The notes under the pieces are model-generated. The model worked only from the letters and a program-made list of their open reading frames with translations. It did no database searches and was not told the origin of the DNA. The position numbers and the translations under genes were made by a program. Source: Acidobacteriota bacterium (GTDB taxonomy: Bacteria; Acidobacteriota; Terriglobia; Bryobacterales; Bryobacteraceae). Taken from it: 64,000 nucleotides of DNA. The DNA is taken from contig JAKOTR010000011.1 in assembly GCA_029776225.1 (NCBI GenBank), positions 365,393-429,392 on the forward strand, read 5' to 3'. Position 1 is the stretch's first letter. Every line of letters starts with the position of its first letter. Positions 26,677 through 34,417 of this stretch are shown here, piece by piece.

Positions 26677-27737
26677 CCGGTCCCCTCTCCCCCGCGGTAA
26701 CGCTTTCCGAATCCCAGGCCCGCGAGTTCGCGCAGCGCATGCTCGTGGCGGCGGGCGTGTCGCCCGATAAGGCTTTGCTGGTGGCTTCCGTGCTTGTCTA
26801 TGCGAACCTGCGCGGCATCGACTCGCACGGCCTCGCGCTGCTGCCGCATTACCTGGACCAGATCGACGCGGGCGACCTAGATCCCAACGCAACCGGCCGC
26901 ATCGCATCCGAGTGCCAGGCCTGCCTGCTCTACGACGGGGAGAACGGTCTGGGCGCCGTCACCGCCGAAATCTGCACCGGGCACGTCATCCGGCTCGCGC
27001 GCCAGTACGGCATCGCGATCGTGGTGGCGCGGGAAACGAACCACTTCGGCCCGGCTGCGTTCTGGACCCAGCGGATCGCCGCCGCCGGCCAGATCGGCAT
27101 CGCCGTCTGCGACGCCTCACTGCAGGTTCCGCCCTGGCAGGGCAAGGCGGCGAAGATCGGCACGAACCCGATTTCGATGGCGGTTCCCCACCCGGAGGGG
27201 CGCGGGTGGCTGCTCGATATGGCTACCAGCACGGTTGCGCTCGGAAAACTCGAGCAGGCGAAACTGAATCGCCAGGAAACCATACCGTACGGCTGGGCGC
27301 TGGACCGCGAAGGACGGCCCACGAACCTGCTCTCCGCCGCTCTCGAGGGCTTTCTCATGCCTTTGGGCGGATACAAGGGAAGCGGGCTCGGGATGATGGT
27401 GGAAATCCTCTGTGGCGTGCTGGGCGGCGGCGGGATGGCGCCCGACATCCGCGGGATCCGCCAGCACGGCGCCCCGTCGCGCGTAAACCACAGCTTCCTG
27501 GCGATCGATGTCGAGCGGTTTATGCCGCTTCCCACCTTTTACGAGCGGATGGACCGCCTCATCGCCCACGTCAAATCCGCTCCGCCGGCCGCCGGCTACA
27601 ACGAGGTGCTGGTGGCCGGAGATCCCGAGTGGCGCTACGAAGACGAACGCCGCGCCCACGGCATTCCGATCCTGCCCGGACCCTGGGAGACGATCGAGCG
27701 CGCTGCGCGCCGCCTCGGGGTCGCCCTCCCGGTCTGA
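26673..27737 (+). CDS. LDH2/malate-lactate family NAD(P)-dependent dehydrogenase
   Basis: A 354-residue oxidoreductase of the YiaK/ComC/MDH type-2 family. Typical features are the early ESQAREFAQRM helix, NLRGIDSHGLALLP with the catalytic His, RETNHFGPAAFW, KIGTNPISMAVP and the late GGYKGSGLGMMVE. Possible substrates are malate, L-lactate, ureidoglycolate or 2,3-diketogulonate. The start is a TTG overlapping the previous stop, with AAGGTGG about eight bases upstream. Confidence 0.87.
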   Translation: MTGPLSPAVTLSESQAREFAQRMLVAAGVSPDKALLVASVLVYANLRGIDSHGLALLPHYLDQIDAGDLDPNATGRIASECQACLLYDGENGLGAVTAEICTGHVIRLARQYGIAIVVARETNHFGPAAFWTQRIAAAGQIGIAVCDASLQVPPWQGKAAKIGTNPISMAVPHPEGRGWLLDMATSTVALGKLEQAKLNRQETIPYGWALDREGRPTNLLSAALEGFLMPLGGYKGSGLGMMVEILCGVLGGGGMAPDIRGIRQHGAPSRVNHSFLAIDVERFMPLPTFYERMDRLIAHVKSAPPAAGYNEVLVAGDPEWRYEDERRAHGIPILPGPWETIERAARRLGVALPV

Positions 27738-27791
27738 GACGCCACAACGGTCCCTGCGCGCCCCAGGTGCGAAAATTGTTAAAGGGACGCT

Positions 27792-28625
27792 ATGAATGCA
27801 ATGACGCCGGAGGATCGGCGGGCTCTGAAAGAGGCCGTGCGGCTGCTGGAACACCCCGGCTTCGCGGCGCGGCTCGCCAACCTCGTCGGACAGCCGTTCG
27901 AAAAGGCCCTGGGCTCGCTGCCCGAAAAATTCTCCGAGCCGATCCATCAAACGGTCACGACGGCGATTCAGCGGGCGCTGGACGTGGCGGTCAGCAAGCT
28001 GGATCCGCAGGTCCGCCGCCCCTCTACGGACCGCAAGCATAGGCTGCTCACGGCCGTCACCGGCTCGGTGGGCGGCTTTTTCGGCCTGCCCGCCCTGGTG
28101 CTGGAGCTGCCGGTCACCACAACCGTGATGCTGCGCTCGATCGCGGAAATCGCGCGCTCCGAAGGCGAAGACATCAACGATCCCGAAGTGCGGCTGGCGT
28201 GCCTGGAGGTGTTCGCGCTCGGAGGGCGGCAGGAGGGCGACGACAGCACGGAAACCGGATACTACGCCGTCCGCGCGGTGCTGGCGCGCGCGATCACGGA
28301 TGCGGCCAGATACATTTCCGAGCGCGGCGTGGCCGAGCAGGGCGCGCCGGTACTGGTCAGGCTGATCGCCGCCATCTCGGCGCGTTTCGGGATCGTCGTC
28401 ACGGAAAAGGCCGCTGCCGTCGCGGTGCCGGTGATTGGCGCGCTCGGCGCCGCCGCCATCAACCTGGTCTTCATGGAGCACTTCCAGAGCATTGCGCACG
28501 GCCACTTCACCGTCCGCCGGCTCGAGCGGACCTACGGGCTCGATGTTGTCCGCGCGGAATACGAACGCTGCCGCGAGGAACTGCTGGAGGCCCGCCGGAT
28601 CGGCCGCGAGTACGTCCGCGTCTGA
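27792..28625 (+). CDS. EcsC family protein
   Basis: A 277-residue EcsC-domain protein of unknown biochemical role. Typical segments are FGLPALVLELPVTTTVMLRSI, the acidic EGEDINDPEVRLACLEVFALGG, and FGIVVTEKAAAVAVPVIGALGAAAINLVF, probably a pair of membrane-associated helices. EcsC in Bacillus is linked to an ABC transporter, but no such genes lie here. AAAGGGA precedes the ATG. Its last 94 bases overlap the convergent YkgJ-like gene. Confidence 0.85.
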   Translation: MNAMTPEDRRALKEAVRLLEHPGFAARLANLVGQPFEKALGSLPEKFSEPIHQTVTTAIQRALDVAVSKLDPQVRRPSTDRKHRLLTAVTGSVGGFFGLPALVLELPVTTTVMLRSIAEIARSEGEDINDPEVRLACLEVFALGGRQEGDDSTETGYYAVRAVLARAITDAARYISERGVAEQGAPVLVRLIAAISARFGIVVTEKAAAVAVPVIGALGAAAINLVFMEHFQSIAHGHFTVRRLERTYGLDVVRAEYERCREELLEARRIGREYVRV

Positions 28626-29101
28626 ACGGCTGTTCGCGGCTCGTACATTTCCGGGTAGCTCTCCCGCATTTCGTTCGCCCTGCGCAGCACGTTCTCGATG
28701 GAGATCAGTCTTCCCTGGCCGATTCCCGGGCAGTACTGGGCTGTTTCTTTCCAGGCGGCGGCATCGCCTACCAGTTCCGGCCAGAAAGGAAACGTGCGGC
28801 ATTGGGTCGGCTTGGCGGGATGGATGCTGCAGCCATTCGCGGTGAGAAACGGGCATTGCGACGCGCGGGGCTTTCGCAAGCGCAGCAGGTGCCGCGTCCG
28901 GTAGACGTAGAGCCGTTCGAAGGCGCGCGCCGTCATCCCGAGGAACGCGGCCGCGCGCTTCAGATCCGCTTCCGTCAGGTAGACGAAGCCGCGCTGATCG
29001 CAGCAGGCCGTACATCCCCGGATGCAAGTGAATCGAAAGCCGCCCACGCTCACAGCATAGCAGTGGCCTGACTTCCATTCCCGCGTGAACGGCGCTACCA
29101 T
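28532..29101 (-). CDS. YkgJ-type CxxCxxCC iron-sulfur/zinc protein
   Basis: A 189-residue protein of the YkgJ/FliB-related family with cysteine groups FTCIRGCTACCDQRG, QCPFLTANGCSIHPAKPTQCRTFPFWP and QYCPG. These probably bind a metal or Fe-S centre; the enzymatic role is unknown. The last 30 or so residues (Arg/Ser-rich) are encoded antisense to the end of the EcsC gene and may be a non-conserved extension. The ATG at 29101 lacks a good ribosome binding site; a GTG just before GGFRF could be the true start. Confidence 0.78.
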   Translation of the reverse strand: MVAPFTREWKSGHCYAVSVGGFRFTCIRGCTACCDQRGFVYLTEADLKRAAAFLGMTARAFERLYVYRTRHLLRLRKPRASQCPFLTANGCSIHPAKPTQCRTFPFWPELVGDAAAWKETAQYCPGIGQGRLISIENVLRRANEMRESYPEMYEPRTAVQTRTYSRPIRRASSSSSRQRSYSARTTSSP

Positions 29102-29212
29102 CAAGGTATGAAGGCGAACATTCCGGCCGACTCGCGGCCCGGGCTGTTTGGCTGCGACTGACACCCGCCGATTCGCGTTTCCCGTCGTTTGAAATCCTGC
29201 AGGAGGGTTGTT

Positions 29213-30505
29213 ATGAAGGCCAGCAGTGCGTCCGTCCGTCCGGACTGTCCGCGGATCGCCACGGACCTTCCGGGTCCCCGCGCACGAGCCGTCATCGAGC
29301 GGGACAGCAAAGTGCTCTCCCCCTCCTACACGCGGAGCTATCCGCTGGTAGCCGAGCGCGGCGAAGGCGCCGTGATCGAGGACGTGGACGGAAACCGTTT
29401 TCTTGATTTCAACGCCGGAATTGCAGTCGCCTCCACGGGCCACTGCCATCCGCGCGTAGTCGAGGCCATCCGGCGGCAGTCTGCCCGGCTCATCCACATG
29501 TCCGGCACCGACTTCTATTACGAGAACATGGTGACGCTTGCCGAGCGGCTTGCCGCGCTGGCGCCGGGCGCCGGGCCGCACCGCGTTTACTTCGGGAACT
29601 CCGGCACGGAAGCGATCGAGGCGGCGCTGAAACTCGCCCGCTATCACACCCGGCGCGAAAAGTTCATCGGCTTTTTCGGCGGTTTTCACGGGCGTACGAT
29701 GGGCGCGCTCTCGTTGACGGCGAGCAAGGCGGTGCAGCGGCGCGGCTTCGGGCCGCTGGTGCCGGGCGTGTTCCACGTTCCGTATCCCACGAATGAAAAG
29801 GCCGCCGGAGAATCCATTGCCGCCATCGAGCGGCTGTTCCGCACGACGGCGCCGCCGGAGGAAGTGGCGGCGATCGTGATCGAGCCGGTTCAGGGCGAGG
29901 GCGGTTACCTGATCCCGCCCAAAGCATTTTTCGACGAATTGCAGCCTCTCGCCCGCAAGCACGGCATTCTGCTTGTCGCCGACGAGGTGCAATGCGGAAA
30001 CGGGCGCACCGGAAAGATGTGGGCGTCCGAGCACTTCGGATTCGTTCCGGACATCCTGGCCACGGCCAAGGGGATCGCCAGCGGACTGCCGCTTGGCGCC
30101 ACCATCGCCCGCGCCGAAATCATGGACTGGAAACCCGGCGCGCACGCATCCACGTTCGGCGGCAATCCGGTGGCCGTCGCTGCCGCGCTGGTCACGCTGG
30201 ACCTGCTTGAATCGGAATTGATCGAGAATGCGGCGCACGTGGGCGCGTACATCATCAGCCGCATGCGAGATTGGCCGCGCCGGTTCGGTTCGGTAAGCGA
30301 AGTCCGGGGGCTCGGCCTGATGATCGGCATCGAGATGGAATCGGCGGAAGCGCGCGACCGCGTCGTTTGGCAAGCTTTTCAGAAGGGCGTTCTGGTTCTC
30401 GGCGCCGGCGAGCGAACCGTGCGCCTCAGCCCGCCGCTTGTGCTCACGCGCGAGCAGGCCGAATGCGGCATTTCGATTCTTGAAGAATGCGTCAGCCAGG
30501 CGTGA
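29213..30505 (+). CDS. class III aminotransferase (acetylornithine/GABA type)
   Basis: A 430-residue PLP enzyme. It has FLDFNAGIAVASTGHCHPRVVEA, the phosphate loop FGNSGTEAIEAALKLAR, GGFHGRTMGALSLTASK, the Asp motif LLVADEVQCGNGRTG, and the Schiff-base Lys in ATAKGIASGLPLGA. Substrates of the closest groups are 4-aminobutyrate, acetylornithine or other omega-amino acids. It is not adjacent to the arginine operon at 59.8 kb. The ATG at 29213 has a perfect AGGAGG seven bases upstream. Confidence 0.9.
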   Translation: MKASSASVRPDCPRIATDLPGPRARAVIERDSKVLSPSYTRSYPLVAERGEGAVIEDVDGNRFLDFNAGIAVASTGHCHPRVVEAIRRQSARLIHMSGTDFYYENMVTLAERLAALAPGAGPHRVYFGNSGTEAIEAALKLARYHTRREKFIGFFGGFHGRTMGALSLTASKAVQRRGFGPLVPGVFHVPYPTNEKAAGESIAAIERLFRTTAPPEEVAAIVIEPVQGEGGYLIPPKAFFDELQPLARKHGILLVADEVQCGNGRTGKMWASEHFGFVPDILATAKGIASGLPLGATIARAEIMDWKPGAHASTFGGNPVAVAAALVTLDLLESELIENAAHVGAYIISRMRDWPRRFGSVSEVRGLGLMIGIEMESAEARDRVVWQAFQKGVLVLGAGERTVRLSPPLVLTREQAECGISILEECVSQA

Positions 30506-30558
30506 GGAGTTAATTTCAGCCAAACTTAGTATGCGGTTGACACTCGGTGAATTTTCCT

Positions 30559-30579
30559 ACTTGCACTAGCTAAGTAAGT
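30559..30579. promoter_or_regulatory. imperfect ACTT...AAGT inverted repeat
   Basis: ACTTGC (30559-30564) faces GTAAGT (30574-30579). A similar but exact repeat, CACTTG-ACACCTG-CAAGTG, covers 30628-30646, overlapping the -35 box of the strong promoter downstream. Related elements occur near 58759 and 63883, suggesting a shared operator. The regulator is unknown. The rest of 30506-30630 holds no gene. Confidence 0.35.
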
Positions 30580-30630
30580 GGAATTCCTAAGGAAAACGCC
30601 TTCCGCGCACTTGAGAGCACCCGCCAACAC

Positions 30631-30658
30631 TTGACACCTGCAAGTGAGGGCCTATAAT
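30631..30658 (+). promoter_or_regulatory. near-consensus sigma-70 promoter
   Basis: A perfect -35 box (TTGACA, 30631-30636), a 16-bp spacer and a perfect -10 box (TATAAT, 30653-30658). Transcription would begin near 30665 and run toward the foldable leader, the small ORF at 30763 and the GT4-GH130 genes. The inverted repeat CACTTG/CAAGTG overlaps the -35 box, placing a repressor site in the right position. Confidence 0.75.
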
Positions 30659-30670
30659 TTTTTTTTAGAA

Positions 30671-30726
30671 GCCGAGTTTGTCGGCATCGAGAGCCAATCC
30701 CAAGTAGGGGATTTGTCATTTCTCGA
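30671..30726 (+). other. foldable RNA leader upstream of GT4-GH130
   Basis: Just after the predicted transcript start, the sequence can form a hairpin GCCGA-gtttg-TCGGC (30671-30685). It then forms an outer stem TCGAGA (30687-30692) with TCTCGA (30721-30726) that encloses an inner hairpin AATCCC (30696-30701) with GGGATT (30708-30713). A T-rich stretch (TTTGTTTGTTTTC) follows. This could be a riboswitch-like leader, a small RNA or an attenuator. No known class was recognised by eye. Confidence 0.45.
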
Positions 30727-30762
30727 ATCCTTTGTTTGTTTTCTGAACCGGGGAGGGAAGGA

Positions 30763-30969
30763 ATGGACGAGCCCCTGAGGCCTCGATTTCGATCCATTAA
30801 TGGCCCTGCCGGTACGGGCACGGCGGGTGCAGTTCATTCCAGTAGCCCCAGATCCCATCCCCCGGCTCTGATCGTGGCGTCCTGCTGTGCGAACGGCGCC
30901 CCGGAAGCCACACACGTCAAACTGGGCTGTTTCCAACCCAGGGCCGTTGTAGTCCCAGCGGCCGTCTAG
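30763..30969 (+). CDS. possible small protein, unknown function
   Basis: A 68-codon ORF (MDEPLRPRFRSING start) with a strong GGAGG six bases before its ATG and lying about 100 bases after a near-consensus promoter. The product is rich in Pro, Ala, Ser and Arg with three Cys; no domain, signal peptide or membrane segment is evident. It may be a real small gene, a leader ORF regulating the GT4 gene downstream, or chance. Support is translation signals and position only. Confidence 0.4.
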   Translation: MDEPLRPRFRSINGPAGTGTAGAVHSSSPRSHPPALIVASCCANGAPEATHVKLGCFQPRAVVVPAAV

Positions 30970-31056
30970 CCCGCGCCCCTTCGAATTCAGAGGGCAAGAA
31001 GTCGCCGGTGGTCCTCATGCGGCGGCCGGCAAGTCAAGGAGGGAGATCAGGAGCGA

Positions 31057-33408
31057 ATGCAACAAATGATAGATGGCACCCGGCTTTCCGAAGCGATTTT
31101 TCCGCCCCAGGCGCGGTTTGAGCCATCTGAGCGGCCGTCGGAAACCACAAGTGTCCGGCGGGTCGTCGTCATCGGAAACCATTTGCCCCGGCAATGCGGC
31201 ATTGCTACTTTCACGACCGATCTGTGCGAAGCACTTGAGAAGGTGTTCCCGGAATGCACGTGCGCCGCTCTGCCGGTAAACGATACACCCGGCGGGTACT
31301 CATATCCGGATCGCGTACGTTTTGAACTCGAGCAGGACGATCTGGCGACCTACCGCGCCGCCGCCGATTTTCTGAATATCAACAACATCGATGTAGTCTG
31401 CCTTCAGCACGAGTACGGAATTTTCGGAGGTGTTGCGGGCAGCCACATTCTAGCTCTGCTGAGTGACTTGCGAATGCCGCTGGTCACAACGCTTCATACG
31501 GTCCTCAAAGAACCCGACAAGAACCAGCGAAGCGTACTCAAAGAAATCATTGAACTATCGGATCGGGTTGTCGTGATGAGCGAACGCGGCGCGGAGTTTC
31601 TGCGTGACATCTACGGCGCGCCCGCCGCGAAGATCGACATTATTCCCCACGGCATCCCGGATGTTCCTTTTGTCGATCCGAACTTCTACAAGGATCAGTT
31701 CGGCCTGGAGGGCAAGAAGGTTCTGCTCACGTTCGGGCTGCTGTCGCCGAACAAAGGAATCGAAAACGTAATTGAGGCCCTCCCTGCGGTTGTCCAGCGC
31801 CACCCGGAGACCGTCTATGTCGTCGTCGGCGCAACTCATCCTCACGTTCAGAGGAGAGACAGGGAATCCTACCGGCTGTCGCTCCAGCGTCTTGCGCGGG
31901 CACGCGGCGTCGACAGACACGTGGTCTTCCACAACCGCTTTGTGTCTCTCGAGGAATTGACGCACTTCCTGGGCGCGGCCGACATCTACATCACTCCCTA
32001 TCTGAACCCGGCCCAGATCGTCTCCGGCGCCCTGGCCTATGCGGTGGGCGCAGGCAAGGCCGTTATTTCGACTCCCTACTGGTATGCCGAGGAGCTTCTG
32101 GCGGACGGCCGCGGCGTCCTGGTTCCGTTCAGAGACCCCGAGGCACTGGCGTCCCGCATATGCGAGCTGTTCGACGACGAGGTTCAGCGCCACTCCATGC
32201 GGAAGCGGGCGTACCTCTATACGCGCGAGTATACCTGGCCCAAGGTGGCGAGAGCCTACATGCGAACTTTCGTACGGGCGCGTGAGGAACGGCTGCGCAG
32301 TCCGCGGCCGGCTTTTACCGGAGCGACGCTGGCCGACCGCCCTGCGGAGCTGCCCAATTTAAACCTCGATCACCTCATGCGGCTGACAGACTCGACCGGA
32401 ATGTTCCAGCACGCGGTTTTCACCGTGCCCAACTACGCGGAAGGTTATACGACCGACGATAACGCGCGTGCCGTCATTTTCTCCGTCCTTGCGGCGCAGG
32501 GCGGCGTTACGGTCCCCGGTTGGGAGCGGTATCTCGCCTTCCTCTGGCATGCGTTCGACACGGAATCCCGGCGGTTCCGGAACTTTTTCTCCTACGACCG
32601 GCGCTGGCTGGATCAGGTCGGGTCGGAGGACAGCAACGGGCGTGCGTTGTGGGCGCTGGGAACGGTGCTGGGCCTCTCGGACGACGATGGGGTTCGAGGT
32701 CTTGCGGCGCGGCGCTTCGAGGTAGCCCTGCCGGTTGCTACAGAATTCACCAGCCCGCGCGCCTGGGCTTTCACGTTGCTGGGTTGTCACGAATACCTGA
32801 AGCGGTTCGCGGGCGACCGCGCGGCGCAGACCATCCGGGATGTTCTCGCCGGGCGGCTTATGCAACTGTATCTCGACAACAGTGGGCCGGACTGGCCATG
32901 GTTCGAGAACATATTGGCCTACGACAATGCCCGGCTCCCCCAGGCCTTGCTGCTTAGCGGAGCCGGCATGCGGCGCCAGGATCTGATCGATGTGGCTCTG
33001 AAGGCGCTCCGCTGGCTCGTTGAGATCCAGCGGTCCGAAGAGGACCACTTCGTCCCAATCGGTTCCAACGGATTCTACCGCCGGGGTGGAGAGCGGGCAC
33101 GGTTTGACCAGCAGCCCCTCGAGGCCGGAGCGATGGTGACCGCCTGCCTCGAAGCGGGCCGGATAACCGGCGACAACTACTGGAAGAACGCGGCCCAGCG
33201 GGCCTTCGAGTGGTTTCTCGGACGGAACGACTTAAGACTGCCCCTGTATGATCCGGTTACCGGAGGCTGCCGGGACGGTCTTCATCCCGACCGGGTGAAT
33301 GAGAACCAGGGCGCAGAGGCGACGCTTGCGTTCCTCATCGCCCTTCTGGAAATGAGGCGGGCGGCAAACCTGATCCAGCCCGCAGTAGAGCCGGCGGTGG
33401 TGTCCTGA
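31057..33408 (+). CDS. GT4 glycosyltransferase fused to an (alpha/alpha) toroid domain
   Basis: A 783-residue two-domain protein. Residues about 35-415 are a GT-B fold glycosyltransferase (VVVIGNHLPRQCGIATFTTDL, LLTFGLLSPNKGIENVIEAL, and the nucleotide-sugar site YLNPAQIVSGALAYAVGAGKAVISTP). Residues about 440-770 are helix-rich and look like a six-hairpin glycosidase-type barrel (GYTTDDNARAVI, FFSYDRRWLDQVG, NENQGAEATLAFL). The pair with a GH130 enzyme one base downstream suggests synthesis and turnover of a mannoside. Function of the C-terminal half is unknown. AGGAG precedes the ATG. Confidence 0.83.
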   Translation: MQQMIDGTRLSEAIFPPQARFEPSERPSETTSVRRVVVIGNHLPRQCGIATFTTDLCEALEKVFPECTCAALPVNDTPGGYSYPDRVRFELEQDDLATYRAAADFLNINNIDVVCLQHEYGIFGGVAGSHILALLSDLRMPLVTTLHTVLKEPDKNQRSVLKEIIELSDRVVVMSERGAEFLRDIYGAPAAKIDIIPHGIPDVPFVDPNFYKDQFGLEGKKVLLTFGLLSPNKGIENVIEALPAVVQRHPETVYVVVGATHPHVQRRDRESYRLSLQRLARARGVDRHVVFHNRFVSLEELTHFLGAADIYITPYLNPAQIVSGALAYAVGAGKAVISTPYWYAEELLADGRGVLVPFRDPEALASRICELFDDEVQRHSMRKRAYLYTREYTWPKVARAYMRTFVRAREERLRSPRPAFTGATLADRPAELPNLNLDHLMRLTDSTGMFQHAVFTVPNYAEGYTTDDNARAVIFSVLAAQGGVTVPGWERYLAFLWHAFDTESRRFRNFFSYDRRWLDQVGSEDSNGRALWALGTVLGLSDDDGVRGLAARRFEVALPVATEFTSPRAWAFTLLGCHEYLKRFAGDRAAQTIRDVLAGRLMQLYLDNSGPDWPWFENILAYDNARLPQALLLSGAGMRRQDLIDVALKALRWLVEIQRSEEDHFVPIGSNGFYRRGGERARFDQQPLEAGAMVTACLEAGRITGDNYWKNAAQRAFEWFLGRNDLRLPLYDPVTGGCRDGLHPDRVNENQGAEATLAFLIALLEMRRAANLIQPAVEPAVVS

Positions 33409-33409
33409 C

Positions 33410-34372
33410 ATGGCCGGCAGATCGAGTGGTCACGAAGTGCTGTTTCATCGGTATGCTGGAAATCCGATCTTAACAGCCGCCGATTGGCCTTACCCGGTCA
33501 ACTCGGTCTTTAACTGCGGAGCGACAAAGCTCAAGGATGGAACCACGCTCTTGCTCTGCCGCGTCGAGGATCGAAGCGGCCGGTCGCACCTGTGCGCCGC
33601 CCGCTCCGAAGATGGCATCACGGGGTGGGAAATCGATCCGGCGCCGACGATGCTTCCCGACGTGGAGCGCTTCCCGGAAGAGATCTGGGGCATAGAGGAC
33701 CCGCGGATCACCTACGTCGCAGAGTTGGACAAGTACGCGGTCGTGTACACCTCGTACTCGCGGGGCGGTCCGGGTGTGTCGCTCGCCTTGACGGAGGATT
33801 TCCGCTCCTTCGAGCGCTACGGCGTGGTGATGCCGCCGGAGGACAAAGACGCAGCGCTACTGCCGCGGCGAATCGGCGGGCACTGGGCGCTGCTTCACCG
33901 GCCCGTGACGACCTGGCTGGGGGCGCACATCTGGATCTCCTATTCCCCCGATCTGCGGCACTGGGGTAGCCACAAGCTGGTCCTGAAGGCGCGGCTGGGC
34001 AGTTGGTGGGACGCGAACAAAATCGGATTGTCGCCGCCCCCCATCGAAACCGACCGCGGCTGGCTGATCATCTACCATGGTGTCCGCCAGACCGCTTCCG
34101 GCTGCCTGTACCGTCTTGGCCTGGCGCTGTTTGATCTCGAGACGCCGGAGCGGTGCCTGCTGCGAGGCGACTCGTGGGTGTTCGGGCCCGAGGAACCCTA
34201 CGAACGCCAGGGAGACGTAGCGAACGTCGTGTTTCCGTGCGGCTACACCATCGCGCCGGACGGCGACACCATGTACCTTTACTACGGCGGCGCGGATACG
34301 TGCATTGCGCTTGCCACCGCAAGCATACGTTCTCTGCTGAACTGGCTGGACAAGCACGGACGGCCGGAGTGA
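33410..34372 (+). CDS. GH130 glycoside phosphorylase / beta-mannosidic enzyme
   Basis: A 320-residue five-bladed propeller of family GH130. Supporting motifs are RYAGNPILTAADWPY, LLCRVEDRSGRSHL, EEIWGIEDPRITYV with the catalytic Asp region, and WLIIYHGVRQTASG. Family members phosphorolyse beta-1,2- or beta-1,4-mannosides, and some are hydrolases. It starts two bases after the GT4 fusion gene stop, so the two are co-expressed; manC and manA at 49-51 kb could supply GDP-mannose. Confidence 0.88.
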   Translation: MAGRSSGHEVLFHRYAGNPILTAADWPYPVNSVFNCGATKLKDGTTLLLCRVEDRSGRSHLCAARSEDGITGWEIDPAPTMLPDVERFPEEIWGIEDPRITYVAELDKYAVVYTSYSRGGPGVSLALTEDFRSFERYGVVMPPEDKDAALLPRRIGGHWALLHRPVTTWLGAHIWISYSPDLRHWGSHKLVLKARLGSWWDANKIGLSPPPIETDRGWLIIYHGVRQTASGCLYRLGLALFDLETPERCLLRGDSWVFGPEEPYERQGDVANVVFPCGYTIAPDGDTMYLYYGGADTCIALATASIRSLLNWLDKHGRPE

Positions 34373-34379
34373 GCTGACC

Positions 34380-34408
34380 GGGCGCGCGCCGCGGCAATCC
34401 GCGCGCCC
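34380..34408. terminator. GC-rich hairpin between convergent genes
   Basis: GGGCGCGC (34380-34387) pairs with GCGCGCCC (34401-34408), in the 45-base gap between the GH130 gene and the convergent CE15 gene. There is no T run, so intrinsic termination is uncertain. Confidence 0.4.
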
Positions 34409-34417
34409 GCGGCGCGC

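Noticed and set aside
27117..29078. 653-codon open frame on the minus strand
   Set aside because: It crosses the LDH2-type, EcsC and YkgJ genes in wrong frames; the real genes have clear motifs.
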